In this document: positions 7,757 through 15,883 of the stretch, in pieces
How the letters are laid out: every line of letters starts with the position of its first letter
Numbering within the stretch: position 1 is the first letter of the stretch
Origin: Chitinophagales bacterium
Lineage (GTDB): Bacteria > Bacteroidota > Bacteroidia > Chitinophagales > Chitinophagaceae
DNA length: 41,217 bases
Direction: 5' to 3'
Assembly (NCBI GenBank): GCA_015655015.1
Contig: JAATFV010000124.1
Span: 1 to 41,217, forward strand
Made by a program: the position numbers and the translations under genes
Notes under the pieces: generated by a model
What the model was told of the DNA's origin: nothing
What the model saw: only the letters and a program-made list of their open reading frames with translations
Databases searched by the model: none

Positions 7757-8458
7757 TTATTTAATCGTATTTTCCAATTCCCCGAGGCGTTTTTTTAAGT
7801 CCTCATTTTCTTTTTTGATCTCCAGCAGGTATAAAGTAAGCTCTTCTACTTTCTGTAACAATAAAGTTTGATTATCTCCGATATCCAGGCCATTTTTTTG
7901 CATCAGACCGGCAGAATCGATGCCAGGCAGGTGATGGTTCTTTTTAATAAAGGCTTCGACAATACGGAGAGATGGCAACTGATAGGTAGAATCAAAAACA
8001 AAATCCGCACCCGTAGAATTTACTACGACCTTGTCGCCACGGATAATACCGGCAACGTCGAGTTTATACGCTGTATTGGTTTGAGTCGCCTTATTGATTA
8101 ACACGCTACCTGTATTGGTAAGACATAACCTCATAGCATACCCTGTATAAAAGTTCAGTCCCCACTGATTCACTGCATCGGTAGTCCGGGGAGAGCCTAT
8201 TCCTTCCCCGGAATTAGGAGGACCAAAAGATAACCAGGGAGTAGTAGTAATAGTACTATTGACCGCACCTGTGAAAGTGGCTCCGTCATCTATTCTCAGG
8301 CCGCCATTCACCGTAACTTTGGTGGCAGGTGTCGAAGTACCGATGCCAACATTTTGTGAATTGGGAACGTAAATATTGGTTCCGCTCACGGTCCATCCTT
8401 GCGCAAAAAGGAAATGGGCGCTTAAAAAAAGGCTAAGGAAGAGGGTTGTTTTTTTCAT
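7757..8458 (-). CDS. Secreted tail-fibre-like protein with C-terminal coiled coil
   Basis: A 233-residue protein. The ATG at 8458 begins a clear signal peptide (MKKTTLFLSLFLSAHFLFAQ); an upstream start at 8518 would bury it. After it come the strand-rich repeats common to phage-tail-fibre and S74-like proteins of Bacteroidota (NVGIGTSTPATKVTVNGGLR, then YKLDVAGIIRGDKVVVNSTG). The end has the recurrent segment LPSLRIVEAFIKKNHHLPGI, then GDNQTLLLQKVEELTLYLLE and a short coiled coil. I do not see the catalytic Ser of the self-cleaving S74 domain. It is likely a trimeric surface or extracellular fibre. It lies 25 bases after the leucine-rich-repeat gene. Confidence 0.8.
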   Translation of the reverse strand: MKKTTLFLSLFLSAHFLFAQGWTVSGTNIYVPNSQNVGIGTSTPATKVTVNGGLRIDDGATFTGAVNSTITTTPWLSFGPPNSGEGIGSPRTTDAVNQWGLNFYTGYAMRLCLTNTGSVLINKATQTNTAYKLDVAGIIRGDKVVVNSTGADFVFDSTYQLPSLRIVEAFIKKNHHLPGIDSAGLMQKNGLDIGDNQTLLLQKVEELTLYLLEIKKENEDLKKRLGELENTIK

Positions 8459-8483
8459 GTTGTTCTGTTGTTGCGTTATAAAT

Positions 8484-9320
8484 TTAGTTGCTATAACTTT
8501 TAAATTTTTTATACCCAATTTTCTTTTTTATGAGAACATCTATCTTTTTATCAAGAACTTCGACTCCAATGTGCCCATCTTTAAGATTAAACTTATCCAA
8601 AAAAGAGACAGATTTAATAGGATTTCCTTCACTAATAACTAACATATCTAATTTCTCCAATTGTTCAATAGGCGAATAGTCGGTGATTTTCTTACAGCCG
8701 ATTACTTTCAACTCCTTCAAACTATCGTTAATTTTTTCTAAAGCCTCTACATTGGAAAGATTTTGTAAATACAATAAATCTAATTTGCGCAGGAATTGCA
8801 TACCCTGCAACCCTTCAAGGCTATCATTATAACCATAGACAATTTCGAATTCTATCAATTTTTTAAAATTACTCACAATCTTAAGGTCTGGCCGGTTAAG
8901 CCTTGAAAGCATGAGGTATTTTATATTCTCAAGAGTATCGAAATTTTTATGCTGTTTATTATTCCATTTCATCCTGCATACTTCCAGATTTTTAAAATTG
9001 CCAAAATCCAAAATGCCTTTAAATTTATCGGCCAGGACTAATCTCTTTAAATTGATGAAGTTATTAATTCCGCTGATTTCAATATCGTCATCAATGATAT
9101 TAACACCTTCAATCCATTTATTTTCCTTTACGAAATCAATATTTTTGTTCTCTTTATCCCATCCCCATTGCGAGTTTATTGATAAATTTTTAATACCCAG
9201 CCTGTGCATTAATTCCAGACATCCGTTAATATTGTCACTTTGTATGGCAACAGTTCTATAAAAAAATCCTTTCGTGATTTTTCCTGTTACCCTAATATTA
9301 TCTACATATTCGAAATCCAT
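8484..9320 (-). CDS. AT-rich leucine-rich-repeat protein, candidate second immunity protein
   Basis: A 278-residue protein with ATG at 9320 and no signal peptide, hence cytoplasmic. Residues about 85-235 contain some six degenerate leucine-rich repeats (NFINLKRLVLADKFKG, NFKNLEVCRMKWN, LENIKYLMLSRLN, FLRKLDLLYLQNLSNVEAL, LKELKVIGCKKITDYSPI, LEKLDMLVIS). The gene is clearly AT-richer than the surrounding RHS genes, with many ATA/AAA/TTA codons. It follows the presumed immunity gene by 76 bases. LRR proteins of this kind occur as immunity or orphan immunity genes in toxin cassettes; that role here is inference from position and composition. Confidence 0.7.
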   Translation of the reverse strand: MDFEYVDNIRVTGKITKGFFYRTVAIQSDNINGCLELMHRLGIKNLSINSQWGWDKENKNIDFVKENKWIEGVNIIDDDIEISGINNFINLKRLVLADKFKGILDFGNFKNLEVCRMKWNNKQHKNFDTLENIKYLMLSRLNRPDLKIVSNFKKLIEFEIVYGYNDSLEGLQGMQFLRKLDLLYLQNLSNVEALEKINDSLKELKVIGCKKITDYSPIEQLEKLDMLVISEGNPIKSVSFLDKFNLKDGHIGVEVLDKKIDVLIKKKIGYKKFKSYSN

Positions 9321-9396
9321 ATTTTATTACTAATGTTTGGTTGTCCAATTTTTAGGCAAATCTTTGACCATTGTTTTCTTTACAATCGAATATTAC

Positions 9397-9849
9397 CTAC
9401 CGAATTTTTATCCTATCTTCTATTGAATATCCAAAATTCAAATCATTCGTCATAGTTACCGAAAGACACCATTTTGCTTTATAATCCATAAAATAATGGT
9501 GCTGAGGAATTTCACTTGCGATCGAAAAAAAACATCCTATTTCTTTGAAAGAAAATTCATAGGCAAAATCAGTAAGAGAGTCACCAATATATATTATAGG
9601 GTAATCATTAACGCCGAAAAAATAACGACTTCTTATAATTTCAATGCAACTATCAAAATCACTTTTAAGTGAACTATCGTGTAGCTTTCTATATAAAAGA
9701 CTTATGCTACTCCAATCTATTTGTGTCCCTCGAACAGGGAATTTTTCATTAAGCATATCAAAAAAAGAGTCCGCCGATATATTAGGGATAGAAAAATCCA
9801 CATGATGTCCCTTCAAGGCAGTTGATAATTCCAGGTCGTATTCTGACAT
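9397..9849 (-). CDS. Candidate immunity protein for the RHS toxin
   Basis: A 150-residue cytoplasmic protein with ATG at 9849, only three bases after the stop codon of the RHS toxin gene, the classic place for a cognate immunity gene. It is rich in Asp, Ser, Phe and Tyr, without signal peptide or membrane helix, and ends in a strand-rich segment (KAWCLSVTMTNDLNFGYSI begins near residue 124). Base composition is AT-rich, like the next gene and the toxin tip. I do not recognise a named immunity family with confidence. Neutralisation of the 90-residue tip encoded at 9856-10125 is the natural hypothesis. Confidence 0.75.
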   Translation of the reverse strand: MSEYDLELSTALKGHHVDFSIPNISADSFFDMLNEKFPVRGTQIDWSSISLLYRKLHDSSLKSDFDSCIEIIRSRYFFGVNDYPIIYIGDSLTDFAYEFSFKEIGCFFSIASEIPQHHYFMDYKAKWCLSVTMTNDLNFGYSIEDRIKIR

Positions 9850-9852
9850 AGA

Positions 9853-12800
9853 TTAATATCTTGTGTGAAGTTTATTTACTGTTTGTTCAGACGCTTTGAA
9901 TTTAATATGTGGTCCTTTTACCTTGCCATGCCAAACATTAATATGTGCACCATTCCTTTCGTCAAATTCAACTCTAAAACCCGTTTTCCCATCTGCGCTT
10001 TGCCTTCCAATATTCTTTCCTTTGTTTCCAAACTTTCCAGCTGTAGGCTTTTCTGATTTAAACCCTCGCTCCTCCAACCATTCTACAGCTTTATTTCTCG
10101 CTTGGTTGAAGTCCTTTACCTCTATATCACACGGCCCGTTATTATGCACCAGTATCTTTTGCGCTGATACATAATAAGTGTGAAAGCCACTCACTTCAAA
10201 ATTATGTACTGTAGTCCGTTTGACCACCAGGTTGATCGAACTGACCACCAGCTTGTTCCCGCTATATGTCAGTACACTGTCTCCGGGATGAAGGTCCTTT
10301 ACCCGTAACCATCTGCCGCCCACAAAGAAAGGATGATCGCTGGTAGTGCTGACGATCTCGTCGCCGATATGTACCTGGTAGACCGTATCCCGTACATGCT
10401 CAAATATACGTAATACCTTTTTCGTGTCATAAGCATGTGTGGTATCGTTATATGCCCATACCAGCATACCGGGTCTTATATCTTCTATCCGCTTATATCC
10501 GCTATCCGTAAGCACTAAGGTGCCTGCCAGGAAGCAGCCGCAGGGAAGTTTCCCTTCTTTGGCCAACCCCTTCTCTACTTTTTCAACTTCCACCAACTTC
10601 TCTACTTCCTCGGCCTTTCGAACCACCTCAGCCGTTTCCACCGCTTCCGTTGCCGCTTTAGCTTCCCCGACTCCTATTAAAAGCTGCCCTACCTCACCTG
10701 TTAGTTTGCCTAAAATATTCGCCCGGGTATTCGCATTCCCATTTTTAAACTCATGATAGGTTGCCGACACTGCCTTGCCAACAGCTTTAGCAGTCTCGAT
10801 GGGATGGACGACAGCATGTGCTATTCCCGTCACCGTCGCAATAGGGTGAACAATGGCATTCCCTACGCCTACCACAGTGCCCAAAAGGCTCTGTCCAATG
10901 CCTTTAATAAAACTTCCCGCTACGGACAAGGCAGTTGGCGCGACTGTTCTGGCCGCCTTAGCTGCCATCTGAGCAGCCGTTGGCAGTACTGTATAGGCAA
11001 CCTGTTCAACACTCCTGGTGGTATTAACAGCCTCTTCAAGACCGCTCACGGCAATTTCCGCTTCCAGCCCGTCTGCATCGACATTGGCAATCGGTTCACA
11101 GCTCGCAAACTGATAGGGTGTTAAAAAAGGATAGTCATCTGTCAAAGGATCCAGCTGTACAAATCTCCCTATCTGTGCATCATAACTCCGGAACCCATAA
11201 TCATACCAATTCAGGTCCGCTTCATCGATCAGCTCCTTATCATTATACAGATTTTTGTTATCGAGATGCCGCTCATTCGGATCGGGGAGCTTACGGCTGC
11301 TGATACCGGCAATCTTCAGGCCATAGGCATAATAATGATCTTCTTCGATAATGGCCGAATGGTGATTGGCCACCTGCAGGTTATCAAAATAGACCATCTG
11401 ATCGCTCTCATTGCTGACATATACATAAGCATATCCATTTTTGGGAGCCTGGATAATTGGCAGTACCAGGGCGGGAGCGCCGGTCCCTGCCTGGATGACC
11501 CTGGCCGCCACACTGCCCTGTTGTACAAAATTAAATCGTTCGTCGAAAAACAGGATCGTCAGATACGCCTTCGGGGTGGTGCCTGCCGTATTATTTTGGT
11601 CGGGGTCCGCGACAGAAGTGAATGGCACACTATTGCCAAGCGGCGACGTAATACCCGCCGCCGGACCCGCCCCATGAGTCAGCAGGCCGGAAGTTGCCCC
11701 GCCGCCTGTGATCGCTGCCGCTAAGGAAGTCAGCAAATTGGTGATCATGGAAGTTCCTGTGGTATTCACCACCGGGTCCTGGTAGTAATAAATGGTCGTC
11801 GCCGTGATAGAATCCCCTGCCATTACCTTCAGCAGCGTATTCGGTCCGATCTTATTACCAGCCAGGTTGCCGACCCGGCTCACGTAACTTCCGATAGTAC
11901 TATTCTGCCAGCCTCCGCCACTGGATTGCCCCGGTATACCGGACACCGCGAACCGGGCTTTTACCTCGTTAGCGGCGGTGGGTACGCCACTCGCATCCAC
12001 CTGCCCGAATAACGGCTCCTCATTGGCGGCACGCGCTGTCTCCATCGTACAGGAGTTGCTGCCCTTATCGCTTTCTTCCGTCAGGATCATCCGTACATTG
12101 CTCTGGTAGTCCCTGATAAAGAAATCATAGGCGCCGCGCTGGCTTCCCGGGAGATCCATATTGCCATCGATCGTCAGCAGATCATACCCGTTGTTCTGGG
12201 TGACAGCACTTACCACCCTGATCCGCCCCTCCTCAAAATTGATATATTGCAGCGAATCTGTTCCTCCCCCGATAGATTGATATACAAACTCGTCAATATA
12301 AGTTGTCGTCGTAGCAATACTGCTGCCTTCAGGAGTAAATATTTTCTTCAATTTATTTCCATCGGCATCATATACGATATGGATCAGGCCTTTACCTACC
12401 AGGCGTACCTGATCCGGCTTGTCTAAAAAATTATAGCTGATGCCGTTAGTGCCGGCGGCCCCGTTATTAAGGCTTTGGGCATTTTTGTTCAGGTCCACTA
12501 CCACATTCCCATTGTTATCGTAGACATAGTCGGGCGTGCCGGCAGCATTGCTCCCATCTTTAAAATCGCCCATCCGTCCATTAAAGGTGGTAGCGGTCAT
12601 CTGGTCCGTAACGCTTTGCAGCTTATTGCTATAAGCGGCATAGCTGTAGCGCAGGTCGTCTACGGTAATAGGTGCGGACTGGCCCGGCGCCACTCCCTTT
12701 TGCAGCATAGTAAGCAAGTTGCCGTTGAGATCATAGGTGATCTGTCCGCTGGTCCCCGTTACTGAGAAGTCCATTTTTGAATTACTCCAGGCATCTCCCG

Positions 12801-15300
12801 TATTCTGCTTTTCACCGTAGAGCGCTTTGATCAGCCGGCCTGCATTGTCATAGCTAAAATCGTATTTTCGCTGTACATCATCCCCTTGCGTTGACCACAA
12901 CGTTCCGGTCACATGCCCATCCAGCTGTGCGCCGGCAAATGTTCCGTCTTTATTGTCATACCCCAGGTAAAGGCCGAAGAAATTACCCCATTTACTATAC
13001 TTCCCTGCCGTCTTCAGGGCATAATCCTTATTGATACCCGTAATCTGGTCATGGATATTATAGCTATAGGCCAGGGATTCCAGCTCTGTCTTGCCCGTAC
13101 CCGTGTACCCCGGATCAAGGTGTTTGGCCTTCAGCCGGCCCATGTCATCCAGGTCATAGGCAGCGATGGTCTTAAAAGCATTCGCGCCATATTTTTTCTG
13201 GATACTGGTCACGCGACCCACGAGATCAAATAGGTATTTGGTCAGGACATCGTAATTCGTATAGGCTGTATTCGAAGTAGTGTGCCGGCTATCACTGCTA
13301 AGCAGCCGGCCATCAAAATGGTATTGACGTGTAGTAATATCCAGCCCCGCTATAATATTATCCTCACTCTTCTGTACCTCTCTGCCTTCTTCATCATAAT
13401 AGAGGGAAGACTGCAGGAAATTAGTGGTCCCCAATACTCTTACTTTAGTACCCGTAAGCATATTGGTAGTCCTTGCGGAACGGACGATAGGCAGCACATC
13501 CGGATTCGTCGTGGCGTATGCCAATCCATTGTTGTACCCATTATCAAAGGCTTTGACACCTGAATAACTATAATTGTCATAATAGTTGTAACGGAGGGCT
13601 ATGAACTTAGTAGGGTCAGCCATATCCGCTGCCGGAATAGGGTTCGCATAGGCCATCACGACATCTGTCGAGGTGGTGGTGGTATTGGGACTGATCTGTG
13701 TGGAAAAGGCATCGTTGGTTCCGCTTTGGAAGCCCGTATTGAATACGATGCTGTTGCTGGCCGAATAGACGGCAATGCCGGCATCCCTTGCGTTGAGGGA
13801 CAGATCTGCCACTGGTGAGCTTAAAACGGTAGAAGTAGTAGTGACGGTCGTTGTGCTGACGGCATTGCTGATAGCCGTCTGCAAGCTGGCGGATGTCTGG
13901 GTGGTTTCGTATAAAGCCGTGAGGGACAACCTGTCGAGGCCATCATAAAAGCTTACCATCCATTCTCCCGGTGACTTGGCACGCTGGTTGCCATCCTGGG
14001 TAAACACCACCTGGTCCCTTGCGTCATAGAGCAAATACAAGGGCGCCGCTCCCGGGGCTTTTTTCCAGATCGTCCTTCCTTTGTCGTCATAGTTATATTG
14101 GAAGCATAGCTCATTTAATACCTGCGTGCCATTGGCGCCTGCAAAAGACCATCCGTTCGAAGCCAGGTATTTGACGGCCTCCGGCTGCAGCTGATAGCGC
14201 AGCAGGCCGAAATCGTCATAGATACTGTAAGTACAGATCCACCCGGTATAGGCGGCTGTAGGAGCATTGTCTACCTGTATTTTTTTCAGGATCAGCTTAC
14301 TCGTTTTGTTCCAGTATTCGACGACCTGCCTGCCGTTCAAATCCGTATAGGTATATTTGTACAAGGTATTGGCCGGATAGACCCCCTTATTAACAGGCGC
14401 ATCCCCTTGCACATAATCCACTCCCCATATCTGTACGGTATCGGCTACGCCATTCATATCGTACGTGGCGGAAGTCCCGGCACCGGCAGCCCAGGCCGCT
14501 CCCGGTTCTTTTTCGTTAACGACCCTGTTCAGGGGGCTATTATCGAATTGAATAGAAGAGAACGCAGAAGTCTCGCTGTACGTATTCGTGTAATACTGTG
14601 GCTGCTCCGTTAGCTGACCGGTCTTAAATTTTCCCGGTTGCGTAGTCGTTGAATAAGGGAGATATTTTACCGGTTCCCTGCCCATCACATCGTACTGGGA
14701 GAATTGAACGAGGTCGCCCCAGACACCGCCGGCCGTCGCCGGCGTAGCTGCCCCCCGGCTTATTTTTTCCACCGTCCGTCCCAGGCCATCGATATAGGTA
14801 GTGGTCTGCAGCTTTTCGCCGATGGGCAGCTGGTCTGTGGTCTTCCAGTCCGTGATGCCGATGGTGTCCACGTCGTGCTCACGGACATAGTTGATATCTT
14901 CCCAGTTAACAGACACCACGCTGATCTTGATCGTGTTGGAATAAGTGAAAGCACCGTTCGAGGGGTAGATCGTCTTTCGTCTGAAATAGGTCGTCTGAGT
15001 TAAAGCTAACGGCGCCTGGTAGGAAGTCAGTGTAGCATTAGCACCAGTAGCGATGGCGGCGAACCCCGTCGTCGGACTGAAACTGGATTCCCATTGATAG
15101 TTCAGCCCGGTATTCGGAAAGGCCGCGGGATAGATCTCCACGAACTGGGCGGGTACCTGATTGTAGGAAAAGTTATACACGCCGCTGACAGTCCCGATGG
15201 AATGACTGGGGTTCCACATCTGAGCAAAGGAAATGCCTGGAATGCCCGCTAATAAGATGCCGATAAGGCGCAGGATCCGTAAAGGTTTCTTGTATTTCAT
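9853..15300 (-). CDS. RHS repeat protein with Hint domain and C-terminal toxin tip
   Basis: An 1815-residue secreted polymorphic toxin. Order: signal peptide (to about residue 26, ending GISFAQ), a beta-sandwich-like part, a DUF6443-type region (IGEKLQTTTYIDGLGRTVEK), many YD/RHS repeats that would form a hollow shell, and an RHS core at about 1366-1415 (YDYGFRSYDAQIGRFVQLDP). An Ala/Val-rich linker (about 1416-1586) follows, then a Hint protease domain (about 1587-1725) that begins CGCFLAGT and ends VHN. The last 90 residues are a separate toxin-like domain with His at GAHINVWHGKVKGPHI. Hint cleavage would release the tip. Both the linker and the tip are typical of Bacteroidota RHS effectors. 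The target of the tip is unknown. Confidence 0.92.
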   Translation of the reverse strand: MKYKKPLRILRLIGILLAGIPGISFAQMWNPSHSIGTVSGVYNFSYNQVPAQFVEIYPAAFPNTGLNYQWESSFSPTTGFAAIATGANATLTSYQAPLALTQTTYFRRKTIYPSNGAFTYSNTIKISVVSVNWEDINYVREHDVDTIGITDWKTTDQLPIGEKLQTTTYIDGLGRTVEKISRGAATPATAGGVWGDLVQFSQYDVMGREPVKYLPYSTTTQPGKFKTGQLTEQPQYYTNTYSETSAFSSIQFDNSPLNRVVNEKEPGAAWAAGAGTSATYDMNGVADTVQIWGVDYVQGDAPVNKGVYPANTLYKYTYTDLNGRQVVEYWNKTSKLILKKIQVDNAPTAAYTGWICTYSIYDDFGLLRYQLQPEAVKYLASNGWSFAGANGTQVLNELCFQYNYDDKGRTIWKKAPGAAPLYLLYDARDQVVFTQDGNQRAKSPGEWMVSFYDGLDRLSLTALYETTQTSASLQTAISNAVSTTTVTTTSTVLSSPVADLSLNARDAGIAVYSASNSIVFNTGFQSGTNDAFSTQISPNTTTTSTDVVMAYANPIPAADMADPTKFIALRYNYYDNYSYSGVKAFDNGYNNGLAYATTNPDVLPIVRSARTTNMLTGTKVRVLGTTNFLQSSLYYDEEGREVQKSEDNIIAGLDITTRQYHFDGRLLSSDSRHTTSNTAYTNYDVLTKYLFDLVGRVTSIQKKYGANAFKTIAAYDLDDMGRLKAKHLDPGYTGTGKTELESLAYSYNIHDQITGINKDYALKTAGKYSKWGNFFGLYLGYDNKDGTFAGAQLDGHVTGTLWSTQGDDVQRKYDFSYDNAGRLIKALYGEKQNTGDAWSNSKMDFSVTGTSGQITYDLNGNLLTMLQKGVAPGQSAPITVDDLRYSYAAYSNKLQSVTDQMTATTFNGRMGDFKDGSNAAGTPDYVYDNNGNVVVDLNKNAQSLNNGAAGTNGISYNFLDKPDQVRLVGKGLIHIVYDADGNKLKKIFTPEGSSIATTTTYIDEFVYQSIGGGTDSLQYINFEEGRIRVVSAVTQNNGYDLLTIDGNMDLPGSQRGAYDFFIRDYQSNVRMILTEESDKGSNSCTMETARAANEEPLFGQVDASGVPTAANEVKARFAVSGIPGQSSGGGWQNSTIGSYVSRVGNLAGNKIGPNTLLKVMAGDSITATTIYYYQDPVVNTTGTSMITNLLTSLAAAITGGGATSGLLTHGAGPAAGITSPLGNSVPFTSVADPDQNNTAGTTPKAYLTILFFDERFNFVQQGSVAARVIQAGTGAPALVLPIIQAPKNGYAYVYVSNESDQMVYFDNLQVANHHSAIIEEDHYYAYGLKIAGISSRKLPDPNERHLDNKNLYNDKELIDEADLNWYDYGFRSYDAQIGRFVQLDPLTDDYPFLTPYQFASCEPIANVDADGLEAEIAVSGLEEAVNTTRSVEQVAYTVLPTAAQMAAKAARTVAPTALSVAGSFIKGIGQSLLGTVVGVGNAIVHPIATVTGIAHAVVHPIETAKAVGKAVSATYHEFKNGNANTRANILGKLTGEVGQLLIGVGEAKAATEAVETAEVVRKAEEVEKLVEVEKVEKGLAKEGKLPCGCFLAGTLVLTDSGYKRIEDIRPGMLVWAYNDTTHAYDTKKVLRIFEHVRDTVYQVHIGDEIVSTTSDHPFFVGGRWLRVKDLHPGDSVLTYSGNKLVVSSINLVVKRTTVHNFEVSGFHTYYVSAQKILVHNNGPCDIEVKDFNQARNKAVEWLEERGFKSEKPTAGKFGNKGKNIGRQSADGKTGFRVEFDERNGAHINVWHGKVKGPHIKFKASEQTVNKLHTRY
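9856..10125 (-). other. C-terminal toxin-like domain of the RHS protein (residues about 1726-1815)
   Basis: A 90-residue basic module after the Hint domain. It begins EVKDFNQARNKAVEWLEERG and has a Lys/Gly-rich middle. A conserved-looking end carries GFRVEFDERNGAHINVWHG and GPHIKF. The His and acidic residues suggest a nuclease (an RNase of the metal-independent kind is one option), but I cannot assign a named family. Composition is AT-richer than the Hint domain just before it. Confidence 0.6.
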
Positions 15301-15351
15301 TCGGAATGCTTTTTCTTTTCCTTGTGTCTGATAGGTTTATGTGCTTATTCC

Positions 15352-15756
15352 CTATAGGTTCTGTCTCGGGACCTCCTGTACAATTATTTTTTTTGCTTGG
15401 ACATGCTTTAATAATGCCGCATGCCCCGCCTCTTGCATGGCGGTATATTTTTTCCATTGGACATCATTTAAAATTGACTTTAACTGATGGTCATGCACTT
15501 TCAGATAATCAGCAAGACATTGCTTTCTTTGCTCGGGACTCTGATGAAGATCTCCAAGACTATCCAGGAATATCCTATGCTGTCTCTCAATAGACAGGAA
15601 GGCGGCTTCCTGGGAGGGAGATAGCGAATACGCTTCACTTAGCCGCTGCACCAACACGGTCAGGGAGCTATCCCGGAAGGTAGCAGACTGTGCATGCACC
15701 CCCTTGGAACATAGAGTAAATACGATCAGATAAATAATATTAATAACCTGTTTCAT
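15352..15756 (-). CDS. Small secreted Spy/CpxP-like helical protein
   Basis: A 134-residue protein with ATG at 15756 and a signal peptide ending KGVHAQ. The mature part is helical and polar: LSPSQEAAFLSIERQHRIFL, then LHQSPEQRKQCLADYLKVHD and LKSILNDVQWKKYTAMQEAG. The spacing of LSPSQ, the long charged helix and a closing L.D.QW.K...M motif resembles the LTxxQ repeats of Spy/CpxP-like periplasmic proteins in Bacteroidota. Its position 51 bases upstream of the RHS toxin gene suggests a periplasmic holding role for the toxin, which is speculative. It could also be an unrelated stress protein. Confidence 0.65.
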   Translation of the reverse strand: MKQVINIIYLIVFTLCSKGVHAQSATFRDSSLTVLVQRLSEAYSLSPSQEAAFLSIERQHRIFLDSLGDLHQSPEQRKQCLADYLKVHDHQLKSILNDVQWKKYTAMQEAGHAALLKHVQAKKIIVQEVPRQNL

Positions 15757-15883
15757 CCGTAAATAATTTGGGTTGATCTAATAATCAACGGGTTAAATAA
15801 TTGTATAAGAACATAGCTAAAAGTAAGCCCACTCCCATTTATATCCCCCTGTGTGTCTCATATTTATGCTTTTACAGGACGGT

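Noticed and set aside
10439..15003. Several + strand frames opposite the RHS toxin gene
   Set aside because: They are shadows of a gene with strong YD-repeat coding signal and show no domain of their own.
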